A stretch of DNA of 64,000 nucleotides, from contig CALYLX010000155.1 in assembly GCA_944990035.1 (NCBI GenBank), positions 744,001-808,000 on the forward strand, read 5' to 3'. The position numbers were made by a program, and so were the translations under genes. Under the pieces are notes generated by a model. The model saw only the letters and a list, made by a program, of their open reading frames with translations. It did not search any database and had not been told where the DNA came from. Source of the stretch: Clitopilus passeckerianus. Lineage: Eukaryota > Basidiomycota > Agaricomycetes > Agaricales > Entolomataceae. Below are positions 44,591 through 56,208 of the stretch, in pieces (positions within the stretch are counted from its first letter, which is position 1; each line of letters starts with the position of its first letter).

Positions 44591-45919
44591 TGCTTAACTG
44601 ATATTATGGCATCCAGCAGGTGCTACCAGCAAACCATGCTTCAAAACGTCTGTCAACGCTGGACGAGCAACAACGGAGGTGGATCGACCTTCTGACGCTC
44701 CGACGGCGGGGAAACAGGTCTAATGATGTAGACAAGTCCCTGGCCAACACCTCGGCTAACAAGGGTAGGTTGTGTCTCCTATGATGCCTGGCGTGAAGGC
44801 TCAATTCTTTCCGTTTTTTTCAGGACTTTCGTTGACTAATGGCCCAGTTGTCGAGGATATTTCACAACCGCCATGGCAACTTTGTTATCTTGTCTGAAAG
44901 CCTCTCAGGAAGGAATCTGGCGGGTGGCACATCACGTAGGTGGTGCAGCTGAGCAAATTGACTGCCATATAATTCACCTGCGTCTGCTACCTCCGCCATC
45001 CGTCCCTTACCCATTACGACATAGCTACAAGCAGCCCCACACCTTACCTGTCACCTGGGATGGCATTGACCGAAAAGAACCCGTTGCTGCGGCACCTTCT
45101 CCAACGCAGCTTCTCCACTAGGCTAATGCGGGCCCATCCCCATGCTGCATATTCCCGTGTCTTTCTTGCCTTGGCACGCAACAGGACTCTTATTCCAGTT
45201 CAAATTCTCTGAGGCTGGCTTTCCTACGCGTTTGTCCTTCCTACTCAGGATGCTGTTTTATATCGTTTCTTCTCTTCTTCAAATGGAGCAAAGTTTCGAA
45301 TGCAATTCCTCACAATCTCCATCTTTGAACCACGCGGCTTCCTCATATTTCAATGCGTTATGCACGGTTCATATTGTCCACAATATAGCTGCGAATAATT
45401 CACGCACGTTTCCTAACCTAATGCAAAGTGTCGACTCGGGATGCAGCTCTTACCGATGCGTTTGATTTGGTACCCAACGTGATGTGAGATACAGGGTTCC
45501 AGTTGTCCTCATTTTAATACTGAGTAGAGACGGTCAGCAACACATTTCAAAACAATTTGATCGTTCAAATCAGCTCGGTTTTCTCTCAAATTAATCCTCT
45601 GGGTGCATGCTCCCCGAATGTTGAATCCAAACATTGGTCGCTTTTAGGCCAATAGCATACGACGGAGAGCCGTGCAGAGATACTTTTACACTATTATATA
45701 CAAGCAATGGCCTGTTCATATCCCCCGAAGCATAGAATGTGCCCATTTCCGAGCCATGTTCAATCTCGCGCTTGGGAGCTTAGTACTTTCATCATGATCG
45801 CAGCTGCTAGGTTTGGAAGGTGGGGGTGTTTGGAGCGTTCAAAGTCGAGAGGATTTCCCTCATCCAATTTCATTCTGAAATGTGTTGCTGGCCGTCTCTA
45901 GTAAGATATCCGATAGGCG

Positions 45920-46070
45920 TTTCATGCTTGACCTCACTGGGGGTGTACTCCATTTGCCGAATCTGCCGTAGGAGATACTCCAGTTGTAGGCAGAGAGGAT
46001 TGCAGATCCTCCCCAACCTGAGAATTGCCAAGTGAATTTCACTGGAAACAGCGCGATGGATCCCAGATTT
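45920..46070 (+). repeat. Diverged dispersed repeat, copy 2
   Basis: Direct-repeat partner of 44436-44590. The differences are mainly transitions and small indels, so the duplication is old. There is no coding capacity. Confidence 0.55.
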
Positions 46071-46451
46071 TCTATCCCACAAGTCGCCTCTCGTCGTCAA
46101 TGAACGTAACGAACATTGATGCCCTAACGGCCACAGATGTCGCATACCTCCCGGCAGCTGTGAAGACCAGTGATCAGCATGAGGCGGTCATGCTCGGTGG
46201 CTCCTTATCCTCAAGGTCAGCTGGTCCATGCATCACCGCTCGAAGCCTAAGCGCTTATCGTCCATCATAGACTCGGTCCTTTCTATAGTCTCAACGCCAT
46301 TCAATCCGGTCGTTTGAATTCTTCAACCCATTTGGTAAGGGTTACGACATAGCTGATGTTATCCAACCTTCACACCATCAAAAGGCGATTCGTGAAAGCT
46401 TAAAAGGCTCGTGTTCCGTGTCTATCTTTTCCTCAAACACAAAATTCCACG

Positions 46452-48801
46452 ATGCCTTCCACCTACACTCATACCTTTGATACTCCCGTCTTCAAGGGCA
46501 AGTCTACTTTCAACACCGGGTCAGTATGGTCTTTGTATCCCGTGAATGTCCTCTAACGATGAGCGCAGCCTGTTCATAGGAGGACAATGGGTCGATCCTG
46601 TCGAACATTCCGAGATCGAGTAAGCCACAATACCCTGCTCTGTTGTACGCCTATTATTAACGCGATTGGCCTTGCAGCGTCATCAACCCAGGCAAGATCT
46701 TCGCCGATAATATTCACTACCATTAACATCTTACCGCTGTCTCTTAGTCAATGGATCCAAGATCACAAGCGTCCTCGCTGGTTCGCCGAAGGACGTTGAC
46801 ATCGCAGTTGAAGCCGCACGTAAAGTAGGTGGCTTCTTTCACTCCGTTTACTTCGATCTCACCTCGATGATTCCGGATAGGCCTTCAAGACGTCATGGGG
46901 CCTCAAAGTCCCTGGCTCGGAGCGAGGGAAGATCCTGAACAAGTTGGCTGATCTTATTGAGCAACATGCCGATGAACTTGCCGCTCTGGAAACCTTGAAT
47001 GTTGGTAAGTACTTGTGATCTTCTACGTGCATCTTCACGGAAACTTACCTTCCATAGGCAAGAGCTTTGCGATGGCGAAGATTGGTGATCTTACTTTGGC
47101 CGTTTCGGTGACTCGCTATTATGCCGGATGGGCGGACAAGGTCCAAGGGAAGACGATGGAGGCCAGTATCGTATATTTTCTTCTGAAGTTGTGAACTAAC
47201 AAGTGTTGCTCCACAGACCAACGAAGCAAAGTTTGCATACAGCCGCCATGAACCATATGGTGTCGTGGTATGTGCATTTTGGTCCTTTCGTCTCAGTCCC
47301 AAGACTCATTCGTCATCAGGGCGCGATTGTCCCATGGAACTTCCCCATTGTATGTGACTAGCGTTCGTGTTTATTCATGAATCTAAATGTTGGGCATAGA
47401 TGATAACCTTGACCAAAATTGCGCCTGCGCTCGCAACTGGAAATGTAGTCGTCTTGAAGGTGAGCCTCCCAATGTTGACCGCATCGATTGATTGCTGACA
47501 CACTCCCAGCCTTCTGAGGTCACACCTTTGACCGCACTCCGTCTCTGCGATCTGTTGAACGAAGCTGGCGTCCCACCTGGTGTTGTCAACATTATCAACG
47601 GTTATGGTATTTACTTGCCATTCACCCCCTGAAATTCATTAACTGAACTGCGGTCTTATAGGTAACACTGTCGGGCAAGCGATCTCGGAGCACCCGACGA
47701 TCGAAAAAGTTACCTTCACAGGTAGCACTCTAGTCGGACGCAAGATTTTGAAGGCCTCTGCCGAAACAAACTTGAAGAACGTCAGCCTTGAGTTGGGCGG
47801 AAAATCTCCTGCTATCATCTTCGACGATGCCGATATTGAGCAAGCTATCAAATGGGTCGCCCGAGGAATCTTGTAAGCTCGCCTCGCCTTTCAATGTCTG
47901 TCTTATACTCACCAGATCTTAGTATCAACGCAGGTATGCAAGCGTCGCCATAATCAGAACTTAGACCCCGGACTGACTTGGTCACTAGGTCAAGCATGTG
48001 TTGCTGGCTCACGTATCTTCGTTCAGGAAGGTATCTACGATGCCTTTGTGAGCCAGTTTGCACAAGTCGCAAAGGCTATGGGAGGAGCAGCTGGCGATCC
48101 CTTCGATCCAAACACTCAACATGGACCTCAGGTTTCTCAGATCCAGTACGACGTGAGCGACGCCCTCTCTTGATCTCCTGGTATCATCTGAACGCGAGAC
48201 ATAGCGCGTCATGGGCTATATCAATTCCGGAAAAGAGGCTGGAGCTAGAGTTGCCACTGGTGGAGAACGACTCGGAGAGGCTGGCTACTTCATCCAGCCT
48301 ACCGTATTCACAGATGTCACTCCCAATATGAAGATTGCCCAAGAGGAGATATTTGGCCCGGTCGCCGCCGTTTTCAAGTTTAAGACTGAAGAAGGTCAGA
48401 ATTTTGGTTTTCTTCACTAGCGCGGCTCACACTCTTGCCGTAGAGGTCACCGAACATGCCAATAATACGGTATACGGGTTAGCTTGCCACATCTTCACTG
48501 AGAACTCCAGTCGCGCTATCAGGATGGCTCATGCCATCGAAGCCGGCACCGCCTGGGTAAGATGTCGTGCCTTCCGCCTGGGCCTTGAACTCACCGGTAT
48601 ATATCAGGTTAACTGTACGATCTGGGGTGATAACGCGGTCCCCTTCGGTGGTTACAAGCAGTCTGGTATCGGACGCGAGCTTGGGGAGTACGCCCTTGAA
48701 ACGTATGTGGTCTAACATGAAGGCACCGAGTCAACGGCTGATCGCTCGACAGATATACCCAAGTCAAGGGGGTTCATATCAATCTCGGATTGAAGCTTTG
48801 A
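46452..48801 (+). CDS. Aldehyde dehydrogenase (NAD(P)+), 505 aa
   Basis: Oxidises aldehydes to acids, probably cytosolic because no targeting signal is seen. There are 17 exons: 46452-46519, 46569-46619, 46678-46691, 46748-46824, 46881-47004, 47058-47170, 47217-47267, 47320-47349, 47400-47459, 47510-47606, 47662-47872, 47923-47933, 47989-48152, 48205-48394, 48444-48556, 48608-48702 and 48753-48801. They total 1518 nt, the normal family length. Motifs: [20 protein letters not shown], the [11 protein letters not shown]ossmann glycines, LELGGKSP with general base Glu272, GQACVAGSR with nucleophile Cys306, EEIFGPV and [15 protein letters not shown]. Exons of 14 and 11 nt occur. The intron at 46692-46747 needs a GC donor. 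The end of exon 6 (GTATAT at 47171) is the least certain junction. Confidence 0.92.
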
Positions 48802-49160
48802 TAACATGTCAACATGCAAGCATTCAAAGGAAACGTCCCTATAACTACTGATAAATATGATGAAAATTTTCATATCCCTTGCTCAACGTCTGTGGGTTCC
48901 GTGTGCCTTGAATAAATGCCTCAATCCAACATGAGTATGAGTACGCTCTAAGGACATGACGTGTAGAACCTGGTCGCGTCGGCGTATCAAATGGAAGCCG
49001 CCCGATCGTGACTCGCCCCAACTTCAAATTTCAAACTCGACTTCGACCTTCCTTTCACAACTGCCTGCACAAGCGGCCATCGGTCCGGTAGGTAACGCCA
49101 ATCCTCCCCACGAGCGAAGCCTGTTTTGACTCTGCGAAGATTTAGCCGCAAACTGTCATA

Positions 49161-50581
49161 GACATTAACACCCTGCTCAAACATCTGGCCAGAACTAACT
49201 TGGTGCCGTCCGATGAAGTCAAAATCGCGGGAGTTCGACGAGAAGAGGCCCTGCAGGAGAAGCTTAGGGAGCTGGAAGACAAAATCAAGAACCTCCAAGA
49301 CGAGAAGCTGAGGGTGACTGAAGAGGTCGTAAAGCTTCAACAAATCCGAGCTCCAATACGACGCGTCCCGCCTGATGTGCTTGTCGAGATCTTCTTGAAC
49401 GTCCATCTTCATGAAGAGCGATGCCCCATCACTCTGATGGGCGTTTGTACAACTTGGCGAGATGTGGTACTATCTACACCACCAATATGGACCACCTCCT
49501 GGACTACTCCTTGCAACGCCTCCCGTTGTCGGGAGCTATTCATGAGGTCCGGAACCAAAGCACCTCTCACAATGATTGTGGGATCACGCCAGTGGTTATT
49601 TGGGACACAGAAATTCATGTCATGGATCCCACAATACATTCACTGCATTAAAAGTCTGAAGTTGGTTGCCAGTCTTCCCGATATACACCTCGAGGGATTA
49701 CTAAACCTCGAGGTCTTGGAACTAGCGTGCTACAGCTGGCAAGCCGTTCATGGAGTCATCTCAATGGAAAGCTCCCTTCATTGCGTCGATTGCGACTAGT
49801 GGCCATGGACCCACCCAGACGCATTCCCAGTTCTTTTCCGCAGCTTACTCGTATCGAGTTACAGCAAGAACTCTCCTATCACGAAATTGGATGCATCCTC
49901 GCCTTCCTCCCCGAGTGCGCATCGCTCCAAAACCTCCCCATTGTGGACCCTATGAGAGATTATTATGGAAATCATTTGGAGTGGCGAGGGGTCCATCCTA
50001 GGGTACTCCCTAACGTTGAAACCCTGAGATTGGCGGTTCACAAGCATACCTATGTGTTTTTGCGACAGCTCACACTTCCCAAACTCTCGCAGTTCGATAT
50101 CAAAGGGGCAGAAAGTCACTGGTTCTATGACTTCGAGGATATGGTCAACCGCTCTACATGTCCACTTACGGATCTCACAATGCGAATGTGCAAGCCCTTC
50201 GATGGGCAAGCTGGCCACTTTCCATACCGGAACCATAAGTGGTACGATCTTTTTGGCACTGACTTTATGGTCGACTCCACGGAAGAGTTGGAGGAAAATA
50301 TCCTCATCAGGGAAGACAGAGACGATCAAATCCTGAAGGTTCTCCCTGCTGCCCCGTCAATCCGTGTTCTTCGAGTTATTGACTCGGCCTTCCTTGAATC
50401 CCATTTGATCTATGAATTAGATCCTGAAATGCAACCCATAGTCTCGAATGACGACACCAACCCCCGATTCCTAGTAAACGGTTCCAGTCTACAACATCTC
50501 TGGATTGAACACTCCAAGACCACCTTCTCTACGCGGTGCAGCAATCTAGAGGACACCGATATCCTTCAGATGCTTCCGTGA
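49161..50581 (+). pseudogene. F-box/LRR-like protein gene, frameshifted
   Basis: Agaricomycete-type F-box protein, which would act as a substrate adaptor of an SCF ubiquitin ligase. A coiled coil (EALQEKLRELEDKIKNLQDE) leads into the F-box (IRRVPPDVLVEIFLNVHLH, GVCTTWRDVVLSTPPIW), then weak leucine-rich repeats. The upstream frame (to 49799) and the downstream frame (49727-50581, GKLPSLRRLRLVAMDPPRR and onward) overlap. They are joined only by a frameshift near 49740, with no good intron signals. There is no in-frame ATG at the start: the frame is open from 49161 (DINTLLKHLART), but only TTG/GTG are available. The large downstream frame suggests recent loss or a sequencing indel. Confidence 0.65.
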
Positions 50582-51836
50582 CGGATTCGAGGGCACAGGA
50601 GGGCAGGATGAAGATTTGAGGTTCGCTGTCTATCGTTCGGGTAGACCAACGCTTCCAGTCAAGGGTCGCAGCATGGAGAGCCTGGGGGCTGAGTATGGGC
50701 CTCGTACTCAAGGTGGAATATCCCAGCATATATTCTTCTAGCTGTAGGCCTTCATCAATGACCATCTTTTGACTCCCAAAATCCCCAAGACTTATATCCA
50801 CGAGAATGACAGGCTCCGTGAGGACAGAATTGGGACAAAACACCCGGATTGTATCTCTTGGCTAATTCAACCAGTGTATCTCAGTGCCCCGGTCTCCGAT
50901 CGAAGCAAAATGAGCCAGCGTTTACAGCAGTGGCCGACACCCAAAGCAATATCTTCCAGCGAGGGGGCGGGAACAGGAAAGTGACCTAGATTCTTTTTGT
51001 GAGAGAATCTGGAGTTGCGGTCCTCATTGGTAACCCTGCCCTGAAGGCCGATACAAGAGCCATTTGGTGTCAGGTTAGCGAATATGTGCTCCAATTAGAA
51101 GGGCGCCAATGGACCTCCTTGTCGAAGTCTTCAAATCTGCTGGTTTCAAATCGTGAGCCTGCTGACCGTCTGCTCCACGTCTGCGTTTGTGGATCGAGCC
51201 GAGCACATACACGACATTCATGGTACAAAGTGGCAAGAGGTACGGGAGGGCCAGGTTAGAGATACCTTGTAGGAGACACGGCGTCAAGGGCACAGTGGAC
51301 AAAGATGGGTTTGCCAACTGGCGGATGAGGCCAAGAAAGCTCAAGCCAAGAATTAAATATTAAACCAGTGTCAACAAGCGTCTTCAGTCAGCATATTGTA
51401 GATCTGTAGCCAACAAGGTGAGTGTTCATATAGGCAACCTTGACCAACGACGTCGGCCAAGCAATGCGAGAGCGGCAGAGATACAGAAGGGTATTCATTA
51501 CACATACATACAACAACCTAAAAACGACAGCACCATTAACAGACCAGAGACGAAAGCAAAGTACATACAACATAAGTACAACAGACCGGAGAAAAGAAGG
51601 AAAGGTATAGCAGTGGGTTTAATAGAGTTTCTATGTCGTATGGGATGAGAAGAGCGAGCAGCAGAAATTAGAGAGCAGGGATGATATTAGGCTGATATCG
51701 TAGAAGTCGATGCACGTAGAGAGTACGAAGACGACAATGACCAAGACGGGTACGCATATATGTGGGTTAGAGAGCGCCTGCGAAAGGAATATGGTATTAG
51801 TGGATGCATCGAGAAGGTCAACCACCAAGAACATAC
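50582..51836. other. intergenic, no gene recognised
   Basis: No frame with protein-like features. The right part will contain the 3' UTR of the minus-strand HMG gene. Confidence 0.4.
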
Positions 51837-52722
51837 CTAATCGTCTTCCTCATCGTCATCGTCATCGACCTCCTCGTCTTCCTCCTCTTCAGAAGGAGGC
51901 GCAGGCTTCGCCCTCGACCTGGATGTAGGCTTTGCTGCTGTCTTCGAGGCAGGTTTTGTGGATGCAGGCTTGGCAGCAGTCTTGCTCGCAGGCTTCTCCG
52001 TCGTCTTGGCCTTCGATGCCGGAGCCTTCTTCGGTGCTTCCGTTGTCGACTTCGGCTTGGCCTCCTTCGCAGGTTTGGGCTCCTTCGGTGCTTTAGGTTC
52101 CTTGGCAGGTTTAGGTTCCTTGGGTTCCTTCGCTGGCTTAGGCTCTTTTGGTTCCTTGGCCTTGCGAGGTTTGGCGTCCTGGCCGCGGTTAGGATTCTCG
52201 GGAGCGTTCTTCCAGAGCTTAGCCATCTATAGAGGAAGCATGATCAGATACCATCCAATAGCATATATGAGGCAGCGAAGACGAGCATAGCTGACAAAGA
52301 CGACCGGGGCAGCACCAGGTAGGCGCATATAGGGACCAGCGAAGAAGATCCAGATGCCAGATGCCAGCGAGCAAAAAGCAGTCGATAGATACAGAAGCAT
52401 GATGCCTACCTCGCCCATAGCTTCCTTGGCACGTCCGGGGTTCTCTTCGTTCCATTTCTTCATGTGCTGCTTGCAAAAGAGCTGGTAAGCACTAGGTTCC
52501 CGCTTCTCCTTCTCGGGTTTATCTATAAAGCAGGAAACATTCAACGTCGGGAGATATGTCGGATTATAGAGGTATTACTGACCAGCCTTGGGCTTCTTGG
52601 TCTTATCGTTGACAGCCTTGGTGGCCGATTTCGTCTTGGTCACTATATCGCACGACGATCAGCATTTAGCCGCCTCATCAGCTCGTTGAATTGCATAACT
52701 CGCCTGTCGCGGTTTTGGCCAT
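51837..52722 (-). CDS. HMG-box chromatin protein with histone-H1-like tail, 193 aa
   Basis: Nuclear non-histone chromatin protein. Exons 52722-52704, 52642-52583, 52522-52410 and 52226-51837 total 582 nt. Residues 27-80 are an HMG box (REPSAYQLFCKQHMKKWNEE, AKLWKNAPENPNRG), which bends DNA. The tail repeats AKEPKEPKP-type units (Lys/Pro/Ala-rich, like histone H1) and ends in an acidic run, SEEEEDEEVDDDDDEEDD, as in HMGB proteins. Intron 1 needs a GC donor (ACAG|GCGAGT). Intron 3 (52227-52409, 183 nt) is long for this genome and interrupts the HMG box. Start chosen because MAKTATV joins the basic KTKSATKAVNDKTKK exon in frame. Confidence 0.87.
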
Positions 52723-53171
52723 TGCTCTGGGGAGAATTCGGTGACCACGTAGGGCAGATGGTGAGGGGGAAGAAAGAAGGGGGGATATCCATGGTACTGT
52801 TGATCAGAGGGATGATATACGGACGCGTCAAGCGGGCCTTGAAACAAGAAACACACAGACACAGCCAAAAACGCGTTCAACAAACTCGAGAGACACGTGA
52901 TCGGGCCCGTGCGTAAGTTAAGGGTCAAAGTCGCCAGCAAACAAACCTCAGGCCTATTTTTAGGTTAACCAATTTTAGATTAGCCGCCCGCCGTCAGCCA
53001 AGCAAGACCAAATACGGTTACCCGAGCTGACACTCCATTTAAAGTCCGCCAAGCAACGGAGCCTTTGTTTTCCTCAACACCACCACTTTCTCGCTCGTCG
53101 TCGTCAGCGTCGGCAAGACCTCTTTCGTCGTCTTTCTTCAACACTGTCTATAACAAACTACTCTTGAGACC
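52723..53171. promoter_or_regulatory. Divergent promoter region between HMG gene and glycoprotein gene
   Basis: 449 bp separate the start codons of two divergent genes, so both promoters must lie here. The plus-strand side near 53050-53170 is pyrimidine-rich (CTCGTCGTCG, CTCTTTC), as is common before highly expressed fungal genes. No canonical TATA was identified. Confidence 0.45.
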
Positions 53172-54501
53172 ATGTCTCCTGCCGCTCTTTCAATTTTGGC
53201 CTTGGCCGCGTCACTCCCTTCCGTCTATGGTCAAATCACTGGTACCTTCCCACCAGTTCCCTTGGCTTCCAAGCACTACGCATACCCCGACCAGATTGTA
53301 GGCATTTCTCGAAGTTGGCTTGGCAGGAGCGCATGGACTGACTCTTGTCTCTTTCTATAGCCTTACAAGGTTGATACTGACCAGGGTCTGATTCGTGGCT
53401 TCCAACACGGTTTCAACCAGTGCAACTCCACCACCGAAAACCAGGAGTCTAATTGTCAGACCTCCTTCGTCAACAGCATTGATGGTCAGTTGCATACCGC
53501 AATTATTTTCTACATTTCTTTAACGATATTCTCAGACTTCTGCCTCTGGGCCCCTCCCGATGCCAACTCAGTCGTTGCTAACACCGAGGGAGAGATGGTT
53601 GCATGGTGCACCAAGCCCGGCCGCGGCACTCGTCTCATTCCTAGCGATGCTCTCAAGGGTGTTCAGTTCATCAGGACCCCTGCCTACGCCCAAGTTGTGG
53701 GTTTCATTGACCAAAGCAAGATTAACATCCAGTCCGATGACTACGGAGGAGAGATGGACCCTCACGGTGCTGACCTCGTAAGTTTTTGCGATGAAGCTGC
53801 TGCTGATACGGTGATGGCTGACCGTGATGCCTTATTAGCGCGGGAACCCCATGGGTGGTCTCATGTACTCCACTGCCTTTGGCAATGGCAAGGACTACAC
53901 TCAGGTGATCGAGTGGCACAAGTACGTTCCGCAGCATATGTCATATTGAACAACATACTCATCTGTGAACAGCTTCATGGGTGGCAATGCTTTCTGTATC
54001 AAGGTTTGCGACCCCGCTAATCCCAACGCCGCCAACTTCTGCGAACATCGTCTTGACCGTATCGGTTGCGCCTACAACGTCCCCAACAATGCTCAGAACG
54101 GTACCTTTGAGTCCTGCAAGGGCGAAAACCAAGACTACCCTGGTGTCTATACCGAGAACGGCGCCGTCATGACCTACACCCAGCCCCCTGAAGACCAAGG
54201 CGCCATCACCACCATGCCTTACCAGCCCAAGGTCCCCGCATCCTCTGAGTGTCAGCAATTCACCTCCGCCGCTCTCTACACTGCCCTCGCCAGCATCACC
54301 GCTCCCAGTGCTCCCGCTGCCACGGGTTCTGGCTCCGGCACCGCTAAGCCCACTGGCAGCTCAGGTACCTCGAAGCCTGGTGCATCCGGAACTGGCTCTG
54401 GTGCCAACCCCAGCAACACCTCCAACGACGCCACTACCCTCGTTGTCGGCGGCTTCGCCACCGCATTGGGTGTCATGTTCTCTGCCCTCTTCCTGTCATA
54501 A
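53172..54501 (+). CDS. Secreted GPI-type glycoprotein, macrophage-activating-glycoprotein family, copy 1
   Basis: Exons 53172-53297, 53361-53484, 53536-53777, 53839-53921 and 53973-54501, 367 residues. Signal peptide MSPAALSILALAASLPSVYG. The conserved core has many Cys: TPYAYPDQI-like start, NQCNSTTENQESNCQTSFVN, DFCLWAPP, GEMVAWCTKPGRGTRLIP, GGEMDPHGADL, NAFCIKVCDP, CEHRLDRIGCAYNVPNNAQNG. A Ser/Thr/Gly-rich stalk and a C-terminal hydrophobic segment (VVGGFATALGVMFSALFLS) suggest a GPI anchor and a cell-wall or surface location. Basidiomycete homologues are annotated macrophage-activating glycoproteins; their role in the fungus is not established. The intron positions are the same as in the next gene. 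Confidence 0.9.
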
Positions 54502-56208
54502 ACGCATGACTTTTTCGTTGACATGATACGTACATATATGACGCTTGGATCGGAATTGCTTTCGCTATTTTATGAGACGAGTACCACCTCATAATACCAT
54601 CTTATTACATTTCCGTTACGTACAGTGCGGACTGGCAGACTTTTATTTCGCTACAGAGACTTTGGGATGAATGGACCCTTTATAGATTAGTCGTTGGTTG
54701 TACCTTTTATAATGAGGATAACTTTCAGACTTTTCATTTATACCACTAATTAAAAGGTTCCAAACGAACCAGTTCCTTGATACCCTTCATTTTACCTTGG
54801 GTGTGTCGTCGTTGATCGAAGGAGGGAGAAATGTTGGCGAAATGTCCACTTGAAGCACTACAACGATCAGCGCTATACCCCTGACAGCGAGTACATGCTG
54901 ATGGAGCTCGTCCAGGAATAGCGCCAGACTGTCTCTTCATCGATTCATCAATGATCCGTGTGTGCTCAGGTCACCCCGGCTATTCACTTTCACCGACGAT
55001 GAAGCTTGAAGCTTGAAGCCCAGTGCATGAGACGTCTGAATCCTGTCATCGCATAGTCTTCGCATCCATTCTCAGCTGTGGCACAAGCAGTGGAGAAATG
55101 TCTGATTGGACTCTCAAATTTGTCAAAGTTAGCGCCAATGTTGGACCTAAATCAGCCCTCGGTTAATGGGATATCATATATCTGTTCAATTTTCGCGAAC
55201 CGCGTTATCGCCTTCCCATGATACTGTCTGAAGAGCCGACGGCTGGTCGGGGGAACGTCGTCTGTCGTTCGTCCGAGTTATCGAATGGGCTGTGGGTGAG
55301 CAGCGGAGCGAGCTCGTTAATATTCATTGTACAATTGACAGGTTTTACAGGGCTAACCAGACCGTGAAGAGTCTGCGTCAGTCACCAACACTGCCTGCCA
55401 TTATGCGGCCATCCCTTTCCTCGTCCAAATGTCTCTGCTACGGCGCCTGCGCAGTACAGCGGACGTCCACACGTCATATTCCAAATCGAATGAAATGCAG
55501 CAAGCAGCCTAGACCAAACTTGGCAGAATGCTTCACGAATCTTGGCGATGCGAATGTTTTTCATTTTCCGGATTTGATTGTCCCCTGATGGAAATTGGTT
55601 TGCATTGCAACGTTCCCCATTTGGACTTTCGTTCAAACCGTCATGAACGGGATTTGCCTTCAGATACTTTCTCTCCCGACGGGTGGAGGCTGACAGAACT
55701 ACTGGATGTGCGATCGGTCTTGAAATGAACATCACTATTCTTCGATAAATCGTCAACGGGACGAGGAGATCGAGGATTTTGGGTCCTGACCTTGCGGCAT
55801 TGCGGTGTTGCCTAGCTTTACTTGGCGTTCTCAAAAAGGCTGGTCAGCCATGCACACATTCTCATTCTGGATCTTCTCTAAAGTATTTGTTAGGCAGAAA
55901 ACCTCAAATGAAATCGCTGAAATTTCTCTACGGCTTCGATGAGCAAACACGGAGCTGAGGAAAGGCAAGATCAGCTGCCTATAGCTCAAGCCGTCGTCAG
56001 CTTGGACGCCGAGAAATTACCATGCAAAAGAGCCTCGTTCTTGGGCATCCCATGAGGGGCTGGGCGGAGCCTTGGTTTGATGCCAATGCTAGAATATATC
56101 CCATATAAAACCCATCCGCCTCTTGGTCGTTCCCCCAATTCACAACCATACCCCACGGCCCTCTGGTCGCTCTCTCCCCGATACCCATTGTGTTTCTCTG
56201 ATAAAACG
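54502..56208. other. intergenic between the tandem glycoprotein genes
   Basis: 1.7 kb without a supported gene. Short frames only (the longest about 150 codons on the minus strand, no motif). The part just before 56209 is pyrimidine-rich and has AATATATCCCATATAAAACC near 56093-56112, a good TATA candidate (TATAAAA) for the second glycoprotein gene. Confidence 0.45.

Larger units (their letters stand above)
43723..46451. other. intergenic with a diverged duplicated segment
   Basis: 2.7 kb without a supported gene. All frames are short. It contains the two related segments listed separately (44436-44590 and 45920-46070), so this region may be built from old transposon remains. Confidence 0.4.

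Noticed and set aside
48567..48851. Plus-strand frame over the end of the aldehyde dehydrogenase
   Set aside because: A shadow of the true exons in another frame.
51804..52232. Arg/Leu-rich 142-codon frame antisense to the HMG tail
   Set aside because: Produced by the Lys/Pro/Ala repeat read on the other strand.
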